Assembly: GCF_000018685.1 (NCBI RefSeq)
Contig: NC_010001.1
Coordinates: forward strand, 20,001 to 75,000
Length of the DNA stretch: 55,000 nucleotides
Direction: 5' to 3'
DNA from: Lachnoclostridium phytofermentans ISDg
GTDB lineage: Bacteria; Bacillota; Clostridia; Lachnospirales; Lachnospiraceae
Shown piece after piece: positions 42,635 through 50,536 of the stretch. The notes below the pieces were generated by a model that was not told the origin of the DNA, did no database searches, and saw only the letters and a list, made by a program, of their open reading frames with translations. A program made the translations under genes and the position numbers. Within the stretch, counting starts at the first letter, position 1; the number at the start of each line of letters is the position of its first letter.

Positions 42635-43609
42635 ATGATTAAATTTTATCAAAAACCTTTTAAGATGTTCGTTGTGGGGACCATGATACTTTCTTTGACT
42701 GCATGTAATGAGACGCAGGATGGTACGAAAGTAGAAGTGAAATCGAACTATGTAGTAAAAGAAGTTCTAACGTCTGGAAAGACGGAGGGAAATGAGAAAT
42801 TACAAGAGAATAATCAAATAGGCATTGATGAGACAAAGAGTACGGATAATTCTATGAATGGATCAGAGATGGATATTGAACTATTCGAAAGTTCGTTAGA
42901 TGATTTAGGAAGTGTATTGAAACCAGACAGCAGTGAGGTAGTCGATATGGATACCGTGAAAGCGATTAACAGTATGCCAGCGAAATCAATAGTTAAGGTA
43001 TACACAGCAAATGCTGCTACATTAGCAGAATGTTTCTATGCTGAGGAAATTAGTCCTTCATTATTTGAGCGCATGGAGAATAAGTCCTTTAGTGAAGGAT
43101 GTACGATTTCGATAGATACACTAAGTTATGTGAGAGTACTACACTTTGGATTTGATGGTGAAATACACATTGGAGAATTAATAGTAAATAAGTTAATAAA
43201 AGAGGATGTTATAGATATATTTAAAGAGCTATTTGATGAAAGATATCCGATTGAGCAAATGGTTTTAATTGATGAGTTTGATGCAGATGATAATGAAAGT
43301 ATGGCTGCAAATAATACTTCTAGTTTTAATTATCGTATGGTAGAAGGAACAACAACTCTTTCTAAGCATGCCTATGGTTTAGCCATCGATATCAATCCAA
43401 AATACAACCCTTACGTTCGCACAATTAATGGGGAAACCATAATTGTTCCTGAGAACGGAGCGGAGTATGAAGATAGAACATTAGAGAATGAATATTATAT
43501 AATGAAAGATGACGTTTGCCAGAAAGCATTTGCAAAAAGAGGATTTACTTGGGGTGGCGATTGGCAGACCTCTAAAGATTATCAGCATTTTCAGAAGGTA
43601 TTTCAATAG
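42635..43609 (+). CDS. Lipoprotein peptidase, M15 family (VanY/LdcB-like)
   Basis: M15 zinc peptidases trim peptidoglycan peptides (D,D- or L,D-carboxypeptidase or endolysin activity). A lipoprotein signal is present (basic start, hydrophobic stretch, lipobox LTAC with Cys at 24). A Ser/Glu/Asp-rich linker follows to about residue 110. The catalytic domain at the C-terminus holds LSKHAYGLAIDI (zinc His and Asp) and GGDWQTSKDYQHFQKV (catalytic Asp and last zinc His), which places it in the M15C-like group. It would act outside the membrane on the cell wall. AAAGGA precedes the ATG. A hairpin repeat begins right after its stop codon. Confidence 0.87.
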   Translation: MIKFYQKPFKMFVVGTMILSLTACNETQDGTKVEVKSNYVVKEVLTSGKTEGNEKLQENNQIGIDETKSTDNSMNGSEMDIELFESSLDDLGSVLKPDSSEVVDMDTVKAINSMPAKSIVKVYTANAATLAECFYAEEISPSLFERMENKSFSEGCTISIDTLSYVRVLHFGFDGEIHIGELIVNKLIKEDVIDIFKELFDERYPIEQMVLIDEFDADDNESMAANNTSSFNYRMVEGTTTLSKHAYGLAIDINPKYNPYVRTINGETIIVPENGAEYEDRTLENEYYIMKDDVCQKAFAKRGFTWGGDWQTSKDYQHFQKVFQ

Positions 43610-43760
43610 CATTGCGTAAGCAATGATACATTGCGTAAGCAATGATACATTGCGAAGATACTTTCTCTCATGTTATAATGAGCAATGCATCTACATTGTA
43701 CATTGCATCGACATCATACATTGTTGATACAATGAGTATTGCAGATGAAATGTACAGTGC
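43610..43760 (+). repeat. 19-bp hairpin repeat after the M15 peptidase
   Basis: Two perfect 19-bp units (CATTGCGTAAGCAATGATA) at 43610 and 43629, each a CATTGC/GCAATG hairpin with a GTAA loop, are followed by a truncated third (43648). Further degenerate ACATTG(C/T) motifs extend to about 43760. The array starts at the base after the stop codon and ends shortly before dnaX. Confidence 0.8.
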
Positions 43761-43795
43761 GGATAATGGAGCAATAGGAAGGATACGGTGTCGCT

Positions 43796-45364
43796 ATGTC
43801 ATACATGGCATTATATAGAAAGTTTCGCCCAGACACATTTGAAGATGTTAAGGGGCAAGATCATATTGTTACAACACTGAAAAATCAAATCAAGGCGAAG
43901 CGTATCGGGCATGCATACCTGTTTTGCGGTACTCGTGGTACTGGAAAGACAACAGTAGCGAAAATACTAGCAAAAACAGTGAACTGTGAGCATCCTATAG
44001 ATGGTAATCCATGCAATGAATGTGCAATGTGTAAAGCGATACAATCGCAAAGCTCGATGAACGTTATAGAAATTGATGCTGCATCCAATAATGGCGTGGA
44101 TAATATCAGGGAGATTGTAGAAGAAGTAAAGTATTCCCCAACGGAAGGAAATTATAAGGTATATATTATAGACGAGGTTCATATGCTTTCTGCGGGAGCA
44201 TTTAATGCACTGTTAAAAACATTAGAGGAGCCACCGTCCTATGTAATATTTATACTGGCAACTACGGAAGTACACAAGATACCGATTACCATATTATCAC
44301 GTTGTCAACGCTATGATTTTCGTAGAGTTACCATTGATGAAATAACGAAACGATTGCGGGTAATTACCGAAAAAGAAGGCATTGAAGCAGAGGAGAAGGC
44401 ATTAAGATATGTTGCTAGAGCAGCAGATGGATCTTTTCGAGATGCGCTTAGCCTTTTAGATCAATGCATTGCCTTTTACTTTGGACAGTCTTTAACTTAT
44501 GATAATGTATTAGATGCATTGGGAACCGTAGATATTGAGGTTTTTGCAAGGCTCTTACGTTACATTCGAAAAGGAAGTGTAACTGATTGTGTAGCGATTT
44601 TAGAAGAATTAATTATTCAAGGAAGAGAGCTTACACAATTTACGATAGACTTTACCTGGTATTTAAGAAATTTACTTTTGGCAAAGACTTCAGAAGATAT
44701 GGAAGAAATTCTTGAGATGTCAAGTGACCAATTGCAGTTATTAAAACAGGAAGCACAAAGTTGTGATACGGAACTTTTGATACGTTTTATCCGTATTTTT
44801 TCAGAGTTATCAAATCAAGTGAAGTATGCAACACAAAAGAGAGTTATGATTGAGGTTGCATTGGTAAAGCTATGTAAACCAGCAATGGAAACAGACTATG
44901 CCTCATTAATCCATCGGATACAGGTACTAGAAAACCGTTTAGAGGAAGGTGTTTTTGTAACCTCTAAGGATGAAATAGAAGGTGCAGTACCTGTGGTAGA
45001 AAAGGCTAAGAAAGCTTCGGTACCAGTAGAGTTACCCAAAGCTGTGAGTGCTGATTTACAAGAAGTTGCAAGGAATTGGAATTCAATTCTAAGAAGTTTG
45101 CCTCCATTGGTACGAACGGTACTGATTAGTGCACGCGTTGTACCTGGAGAAGGAAATACGATAATCCTGGTGTTTGAGAAGGAAGTAGATGAGGGTGTGA
45201 TTAATCAAGAATCTCATCTTGAAGAAATTAAAACAGCAATCGCAGATACCATTGGAAAAGAAGTCTTAGTTCAAACTAAGGTGATAAAGGATGGAGAAGC
45301 TTTAGAAGCTTATCCTGATTTAACAAAAATAATGAAAAAGGTTCCGATTGAATATGTCGATTAA
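43796..45364 (+). CDS. dnaX: DNA polymerase III subunit gamma/tau
   Basis: DnaX is the clamp-loader ATPase of the replisome. The 522-residue product has Walker A GTRGTGKT (45-52), the zinc module Cys64, Cys73, Cys76 and Cys79, Walker B YIIDEVHML, the sensor/SRC motif LSRCQRYDF and a C-terminal tau-type region. It is intact. The ribosome site is weak and distant (GGAAGGATA, about 12 bases away). It is followed after 26 bases by ebfC, the usual partner; recR comes 457 bases later. Confidence 0.95.
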   Translation: MSYMALYRKFRPDTFEDVKGQDHIVTTLKNQIKAKRIGHAYLFCGTRGTGKTTVAKILAKTVNCEHPIDGNPCNECAMCKAIQSQSSMNVIEIDAASNNGVDNIREIVEEVKYSPTEGNYKVYIIDEVHMLSAGAFNALLKTLEEPPSYVIFILATTEVHKIPITILSRCQRYDFRRVTIDEITKRLRVITEKEGIEAEEKALRYVARAADGSFRDALSLLDQCIAFYFGQSLTYDNVLDALGTVDIEVFARLLRYIRKGSVTDCVAILEELIIQGRELTQFTIDFTWYLRNLLLAKTSEDMEEILEMSSDQLQLLKQEAQSCDTELLIRFIRIFSELSNQVKYATQKRVMIEVALVKLCKPAMETDYASLIHRIQVLENRLEEGVFVTSKDEIEGAVPVVEKAKKASVPVELPKAVSADLQEVARNWNSILRSLPPLVRTVLISARVVPGEGNTIILVFEKEVDEGVINQESHLEEIKTAIADTIGKEVLVQTKVIKDGEALEAYPDLTKIMKKVPIEYVD

Positions 45365-45390
45365 CCAAAAAGTTGGAAGGAGAAATGAGT

Positions 45391-45750
45391 ATGGCAAAGC
45401 GTGGTGGATTTCCAGGTGGTAATATGCCTGGTAACATGAATAATCTGATGAAGCAGGCACAGAGAATGCAAAAGCAGATGGAAGATAAGACAAAAGAGAT
45501 GGAAGAAAAACAGTGGGAGGCTACTGCTGGTGGCGGTGCTGTTACTGTAACTGTTTCTGGTAAGAAAGAAGTAGTATCTGTTAAGTTATCAAAAGAAGTT
45601 GTAGATCCAGATGACATCGAGATGCTAGAAGACTTAATCGTTGCTGCAACAAATGAAGCTCTTCGTAAGATGGAAGAAGAGTCAGCAAGTGCTATGAACT
45701 CTATTGCTGGTGGATTAGGCAATTTTGGAGGATTAGGCGGTTTATTCTAA
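45391..45750 (+). CDS. ebfC: YbaB/EbfC-family nucleoid-associated protein
   Basis: A small DNA-binding protein of the YbaB/EbfC family, normally encoded between dnaX and recR. The 119-residue product has the glycine- and methionine-rich start (GGFPGGNMPGNMNNLMKQAQ), a long helix (about 16-40), the central strand region (AGGGAVTVTVSGKKEVVSVKLS) and a glycine-rich end. The start at 45391 is chosen by spacing from GGAAGGAGA (45375-45383). A terminator follows, which separates it from recR. Confidence 0.92.
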   Translation: MAKRGGFPGGNMPGNMNNLMKQAQRMQKQMEDKTKEMEEKQWEATAGGGAVTVTVSGKKEVVSVKLSKEVVDPDDIEMLEDLIVAATNEALRKMEEESASAMNSIAGGLGNFGGLGGLF

Positions 45751-45784
45751 TTACTAAGAATAAATTCGTCACTTATTATAAGAC

Positions 45785-45855
45785 AAAAAGATATCTTTTA
45801 TCAGTATGAGTTTTTCATGAATGAGAATACTGTTGAAAGATATCTTTTTGTTTTG
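45785..45855 (+). terminator. Terminator after ebfC
   Basis: A long, slightly imperfect stem (AAAAAGATATCTTT with AAAGATATCTTTTT, plus inner CAGTAT/ATACTG) ends in TTTTTGTTTT, about 35 bases after the stop codon. Confidence 0.85.
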
Positions 45856-45905
45856 GTACTTGTAGTATGTATGAAAATAATGGTATGATAAAGGTAGATA
45901 TAAGA

Positions 45906-46028
45906 TTAATTAAAGGTTAATTAAAGGTTAATTAAAAGGTCAATTAAAAGGTCAATTAAAAGGTTAATTAGAAGATTAATTAGAAGTTAAATAGAAGATC
46001 AAATAAAAGATTAAATAAGAATAAATAG
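45906..46028 (+). repeat. 11-13-bp degenerate tandem array between ebfC and recR
   Basis: About ten units of type AATTAAAAGGTC follow one another with lengths of 11-13 bases, drifting to AAATAAAAGATT at the end. The array lies in the 457-base gap between ebfC and recR. I see no gene in the rest of the gap (46029-46207). Confidence 0.8.
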
Positions 46029-46207
46029 TAAAAAATTAGATAGTGTGACTCTAGGCTATATCTGTAGGCTACTGTCATTTTGAGAAAGTTCTTGTCTTAA
46101 GTGTTATGGAAGATTTCTCACTTTAAATTTGTTATTCGTTTTATTTTATATAGTTTATCAGTTAGATTTTAGATAGAGAAAATATGTTTTAGAAAATAGG
46201 TGGGACC

Positions 46208-46804
46208 GTGGATTATTATAGTACACAGATTAGTAAGTTGATTGAAGAGCTTGGTAGGTTACCTGGCATTGGTGCGAAATCCGCACAAAGACTTGCATTT
46301 CATATTATTAATATGCCAAAGGAACAGGTAGAACATCTTGCAAAAACGATGCTTGATGCAAGAAGCAACGTTAAATATTGTAAAGTGTGCCAGACCTTAA
46401 CAGACAAAGAGATTTGCCCTATTTGCTCTAGTGAGAAGAGAGATCAAAAGGTCATAATGGTGGTGGAAAATACGAGAGACTTAGCAGCTTATGAAAAGAC
46501 CGGCAAATTTGATGGGGTCTACCATGTATTACATGGAGCTATTTCTCCTATGCTCGGAATCGGGCCACAGGATATTAAATTAAAGGAATTAATGTTACGT
46601 CTTCAAGGGGATGTAGATGAAGTAATAATAGCGACGAACTCGAGTCTTGAGGGTGAGGCCACTGCGATGTATATTAGTAAATTAATTAAGCCTGCTGGCA
46701 TTAAAGTAAGCCGTATCGCAAGCGGTGTACCAGTAGGCGGTGACCTTGAATACATTGATGAAGTAACATTACTTCGTGCGCTAGACGGAAGAATTCAGTT
46801 ATAG
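46208..46804 (+). CDS. recR: Recombination mediator protein RecR
   Basis: RecR works with RecO (and RecF) to load RecA on gapped DNA. The 198-residue product has the N-terminal helix-hairpin-helix (LGRLPGIGAKSAQRLAFHI, about 15-33), a zinc finger (Cys58, Cys61, Cys70, Cys73), a Toprim domain from about 81 (VIMVVENTRDLAAYEKTG) and the C-terminal ASGVPVGGDLEYIDEVTL motif. The length is standard. The start is GTG 46208 after AGGTGGG. It is cut off from dnaX-ebfC by a terminator and a repeat array. Confidence 0.95.
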   Translation: MDYYSTQISKLIEELGRLPGIGAKSAQRLAFHIINMPKEQVEHLAKTMLDARSNVKYCKVCQTLTDKEICPICSSEKRDQKVIMVVENTRDLAAYEKTGKFDGVYHVLHGAISPMLGIGPQDIKLKELMLRLQGDVDEVIIATNSSLEGEATAMYISKLIKPAGIKVSRIASGVPVGGDLEYIDEVTLLRALDGRIQL

Positions 46805-46819
46805 TTTGAGATCTTTTGT

Positions 46820-46862
46820 CATGACAAGGGAAAGTTAGCGAAGCATACTTTTTCTTGTATAC
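46820..46862 (+). repeat. Dispersed hairpin element, copy C
   Basis: The arms ACAAGGGAAAGT and ACTTTTTCTTGT enclose TAGCGAAGCAT. It matches copy B (10899-10943) over about 39 bases with only about four differences. It lies 16 bases after recR. A second small hairpin, AAGGGG/CCCCTT, follows at 46873-46888. Confidence 0.65.
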
Positions 46863-46921
46863 TGAAAGGATAAAGGGGTGTGCCCCTTGAAACAAAAAGA
46901 ATAAACAATAGGAGGTTTCCT

Positions 46922-48031
46922 ATGGAACATGAAAATGTACTATCGGGTGGTGTTGAAACTCTTTATACAATGAAAGAAAACTTATCTGAATTAGAGGGCT
47001 ATAAGGGGAGTAGTAAAGAATGGTCTTTTAAAGAAGAGCAAGCGGAAGAACAGTTAGAGGAACGCCAGAAGGCTATTACAGATGAAGTGGGAGCTGTTTT
47101 AAGAAAGAGACGTCAGGAAGTAGAGGCTTCTTTTGAAGAGCAAATGAATGAAACCAAAACACGTCTTAAAAAGGTAAAATCTAAAAAAGAAAAGCAGCTT
47201 GGTAAAAAAGTATCCGAAAGAATTGAAGAGGAAACTGCTGACTTAACCAAGGAAGGTGTTCGTCTTAAGCAGGATCTAAAGGCGATATTTCAGAAAAATC
47301 ATATTTCCAGAGTATTTAACCATAAATGGTTTCATGCGGTGTTTATGCCTTGTTCCCTTAAAGATTTTAGCATTCTATTAATTACTGTACTTATTTTATT
47401 TTTAGCAATTCCAGTAGGTATATATCAGTTTTTATTACCAGCTAAGACATTATATCTAGTTCTTGATTACTTTGTAACGATACTTGTTTTTGGGGGTCTC
47501 TATATTTTAATTAACAAAAAAATCAAGGAAAACCATACGGAAGCAATTATTGATATGAAGGCAATTCGTCAAAAGATGGCTAAGAATCATAAAAAAATTA
47601 GAGCTATGGCAAAAGGTATCAGAAAAGATAAAGATGAAAGCGTCTATGGCTTGGACGAAATAACAGGTGAAATTCGACAATTAGAAGATGAATTGAATCA
47701 TTTAATGGAAGAAAAGAAGAATGCCTTAGTGGAGTTTGAGTCAACTACTAAAGCTGCAGTTTCAGAGGAAGTCAAATCCCGTTATGAGGAGGAGATGAAA
47801 GGTCTTCAAAGTAAGGTTAAAGAAGCACACGAAGAACAACGAAAAGCAGCGGAGAAGGTAAAAGAGTTTTCCTTAGAAATTACCAATCGCTATGAATCTT
47901 ATCTTGGAAAAGACATGCTTACCAATGTCGCTATCGACCGCCTTATTGAAATCATGAAAGAACAAAACGTCACGAATATAGCAGAGGCATTAAATATCTA
48001 CCGTGCTGATTTAAATAAACCAATGGAATAG
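46922..48031 (+). CDS. Coiled-coil membrane protein of unknown function
   Basis: I recognise no family. The 369-residue product has a charged coiled-coil region (about 35-130), two membrane segments (about 152-172 and 180-200) and a second long coiled coil (about 215-345), all very rich in Lys and Glu. Both coiled coils should face the cytoplasm, on either side of a short hairpin in the membrane. The start at 46922 follows AGGAGGT. It may be a scaffold or envelope-stress protein, but nothing in the sequence decides this. It ends at a bidirectional terminator. Confidence 0.8.
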   Translation: MEHENVLSGGVETLYTMKENLSELEGYKGSSKEWSFKEEQAEEQLEERQKAITDEVGAVLRKRRQEVEASFEEQMNETKTRLKKVKSKKEKQLGKKVSERIEEETADLTKEGVRLKQDLKAIFQKNHISRVFNHKWFHAVFMPCSLKDFSILLITVLILFLAIPVGIYQFLLPAKTLYLVLDYFVTILVFGGLYILINKKIKENHTEAIIDMKAIRQKMAKNHKKIRAMAKGIRKDKDESVYGLDEITGEIRQLEDELNHLMEEKKNALVEFESTTKAAVSEEVKSRYEEEMKGLQSKVKEAHEEQRKAAEKVKEFSLEITNRYESYLGKDMLTNVAIDRLIEIMKEQNVTNIAEALNIYRADLNKPME

Positions 48032-48035
48032 CGAT

Positions 48036-48097
48036 AAAATAGCTCCCTCTCAGTAAATCGTTTACGTAAGCGATTTGCTAAAAGGGAGCTATTTTTT
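48036..48097. terminator. Bidirectional terminator between convergent genes
   Basis: A 13-bp stem (AAAATAGCTCCCT with AGGGAGCTATTTT) with an inner AAATCG/CGATTT hairpin is followed by T. It sits between the coiled-coil gene and the YyaC-like gene, whose stop codon overlaps its last two bases. Confidence 0.85.
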
Positions 48098-48755
48098 ATG
48101 GATTAGTTTTTTCCATAACCCGACCTCTCATAAGATACATGCAATGGGAAATGCCTTGGCAGATATAATCAACCAAAGTCATTACGGTACCAAGACGGGT
48201 AGTCTGTAAGAGCATTTGGTCAAAGAGCCCAGAAAGATTAACAATTCCAGTAACAAATAAATCACCAACATAAGGTAAATCTTTATCTACTCCAGCACCA
48301 GGTTTTAAAGGTCCCTCGCCTAAAGTATAATATCCTACATGTGAGGCTTTCCCTAAAGAGGCATCAATCGCAATGATGAAGGGGTTGTTATTCTCGGAAT
48401 AAATACGAGAGACCGTTTCTTTTAAATTTTTGGCATGAACCGGCTCTTCTAAGGTTCCATAAACTACATAGTTTTTGGAAGGAAGATGAGATAACTTATA
48501 GCCAAGTAATGGCCCAAGACAATCTCCGGTTGCACGGTCCGATCCAATGCATAGAAATACAATAGTTTTATTCTTATAACTGTTTACTTCCAAAAGATTC
48601 AACAGAGTATTTCCAAAATCATAAGGAGAATAGCGTTCTTTAGAGTCAAAATAAAAAATTTTTTTGTTTTTCTCTACAAATTGCTTCAAATAGGGAATCC
48701 ACCTTTCACTAGGGTATTTTTTCTTCATGAACGAATCAAAATCAATGAAGAGCAA
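48096..48755 (-). CDS. YyaC-family sporulation-associated protein
   Basis: YyaC-type proteins share the fold of germination protease/hydrogenase-maturation peptidases and are linked to sporulation. The 219-residue product has the family core GSDRATGDCLGPLLGYKL (about 71-88), GTLEEPVHAKNL, AIDASLGKASHVGYYTLGEGPLKPGAGVDKDLPYVGD and a C-terminal ISHCMYLM region. The start is unclear: the longest frame begins with TTG 48755, and ATG 48728 would give 210 residues; neither has a strong ribosome site. A forespore-type promoter could precede it, but I cannot identify one. With the BofA-like gene it marks a spore former. Confidence 0.85.
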   Translation of the reverse strand: MLFIDFDSFMKKKYPSERWIPYLKQFVEKNKKIFYFDSKERYSPYDFGNTLLNLLEVNSYKNKTIVFLCIGSDRATGDCLGPLLGYKLSHLPSKNYVVYGTLEEPVHAKNLKETVSRIYSENNNPFIIAIDASLGKASHVGYYTLGEGPLKPGAGVDKDLPYVGDLFVTGIVNLSGLFDQMLLQTTRLGTVMTLVDYICQGISHCMYLMRGRVMEKTNP

Positions 48756-49061
48756 CTTTTGTTGCTTGTCTCTTTACAGAGTATTTCCGTAAGGTAGATT
48801 CATAGACATAGAATCGTAATACTAAAAACTTGGTTTTATGACAAAATAAAGAAAAAAATATTCAGAAAAAGAAGAATCATAAAAAATTAATAAAAACACT
48901 GCAAAAAGAGTTGGAAAAAAACAGATAAAAACCCCAAACTAGCTTATGCAAACCGACAAAAACAGCAAGTCCACTGTGATACGATGCTAATATTAGTAAT
49001 CGTGTATCTTGTTTGATTTAGGAAGAACGAACATAGTTTTATAGTGGAAGGGCGGATTGGT
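48756..49061. other. Divergent gap, A-rich, without genes
   Basis: This 306-base gap between divergent genes is A-rich and has an imperfect hairpin near 48981-49011 (GATACGAT with ATCGTGTATC). Otherwise I see nothing. Confidence 0.35.
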
Positions 49062-50372
49062 ATGAATGACACAAAGTTTGGTTATAAAAGCAATCAGACA
49101 GCAGCTACAATGGAAAAGACAGCTTCAAAAATAAAAATACCGAAAAACGTAAGACAGATTGGTAAAATTGGAGACCAGTTAAAAATCTATATGGAGGATT
49201 ATGTAAAGACTTATACAAGGCAACTTGCAGAGAGTGATTACGCTAGTCGTTGTATGGCAGTCTTAGTGGGGGAATACCGTCACGAAGAAGATAATCGTAA
49301 TGTCTTCATTTATGGTGCTATCTTGGTAGAGAACTGCTTTGAGGACGGTAAAATAGTTTTAAAAGAAGATTCTTGGGCTATGATCTATGAGAAGATAAAA
49401 CAGTATTTTTCTGAAGCTGAAATTGTTGGATGGTATTATGGTGGGACAGGATTTGGTACAGACGAAATTACGTCACTTCGGGAATTTCATATTGATAATT
49501 TTGCAGGCAGAGATAAGGTTCTGCTTACTTATGATGTTCTAGAAAAAGAAGATAACTTTTACATATACGATGGATATGACTTAAAACAGCAACCAGGATA
49601 TTATATTTATTATGAAAAAAATTTAGAAATGCAGAATTATATGGTAGATCACAAAAAGGTAAAGCATGAGGAATTAGAGATAAATGATCGTGCCATGAAG
49701 GAAATAAGAACAATTCTAAAGGAAAAGAAGCAACCTCTCGATTCTGATAAAGAACAACGCAACATGTTACGTCTTGGATACGCTGCTGGTGGATTAATGA
49801 CTGTGGTAGCACTAGTAGTTGGAATCACGGTTATGAATAATACAGATAGAATGAAACAGTTAGAACAACAAGTAAGTTCTATTTCTAAAGATATATTTGA
49901 TAAGGATACCAATAAGAACAAAGATACAAGTAAGGAAGTTGCAGCCATAACACCGATTCATGACCAGGATTTAGTGGACGAGCCTAATGTGGATGTATCA
50001 AAGGGCGATAATGTCGATTCGGTTGAGACATCAGGAAATAAAACAACGCCTATGCCAACGAAGGGTACGGATGAAGTAACAATAACACCAACAATAATTC
50101 CGACCTTAGAACCAACAAAAAGCCCAACTGTAACACCAACGGCTACTCAGGCACCAGCAGAAACTCCAATACCAACAAAGGGAGCAGATCAAACAACAAG
50201 TAATATTGATGTCACGAAGTTAAAAACATATCAGGTTAAGAGTGGGGACACATTAGCAGGCATCTGCATGCGTCTTTATGGGAATTACAATATGCAGAAG
50301 ACAATCAAGGAATTAAATCAATTGGTTGATGAAAATGTAATCTTTGAAGGGCAAGAATTATTAGTACCATAA
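49062..50372 (+). CDS. LysM-domain protein with a degenerate MPN-like N-terminal domain
   Basis: The 436-residue product has three parts. The N-terminal domain (about 35-195) resembles JAB/MPN domains (AVLVGEYRHEEDNRNVFIYGAI, then IVGWYYGGTGFGTDEITS), but where the metallopeptidase has His-Ser-His-Pro after GWY it has Tyr-Gly-Gly-Thr, so the zinc site is lost. A single membrane segment follows (about 238-258), then a Thr/Pro-rich stalk (about 290-390) and a C-terminal LysM domain (about 393-436, YQVKSGDTLAGICMRLYGN) that should bind peptidoglycan outside. The start at 49062 follows AAGGGCGG. It would connect a cytoplasmic binding domain to the wall. MPN assignment is inference. Confidence 0.8.
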   Translation: MNDTKFGYKSNQTAATMEKTASKIKIPKNVRQIGKIGDQLKIYMEDYVKTYTRQLAESDYASRCMAVLVGEYRHEEDNRNVFIYGAILVENCFEDGKIVLKEDSWAMIYEKIKQYFSEAEIVGWYYGGTGFGTDEITSLREFHIDNFAGRDKVLLTYDVLEKEDNFYIYDGYDLKQQPGYYIYYEKNLEMQNYMVDHKKVKHEELEINDRAMKEIRTILKEKKQPLDSDKEQRNMLRLGYAAGGLMTVVALVVGITVMNNTDRMKQLEQQVSSISKDIFDKDTNKNKDTSKEVAAITPIHDQDLVDEPNVDVSKGDNVDSVETSGNKTTPMPTKGTDEVTITPTIIPTLEPTKSPTVTPTATQAPAETPIPTKGADQTTSNIDVTKLKTYQVKSGDTLAGICMRLYGNYNMQKTIKELNQLVDENVIFEGQELLVP

Positions 50373-50383
50373 CTAAAAATTGG

Positions 50384-50428
50384 CTTGGCTTAGAGTGTGC
50401 TTCAGTTACTCTGGGTCAAGCTTTTTTT
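50384..50428 (+). terminator. Terminator after the LysM gene
   Basis: An imperfect 13-bp stem (CTTGGCTTAGAGT with ACTCTGGGTCAAG) is followed by a run of T, shortly after the stop codon. Confidence 0.75.
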
Positions 50429-50536
50429 AAAAAATTAGTGCCATAATATGAAAAATAAGGTATAATCGAATCAAAATGATTGTGTAATAGCGAGTTGTTG
50501 ACGATAAATGCATAAGAAAGATAGGCAGAGAATAAG

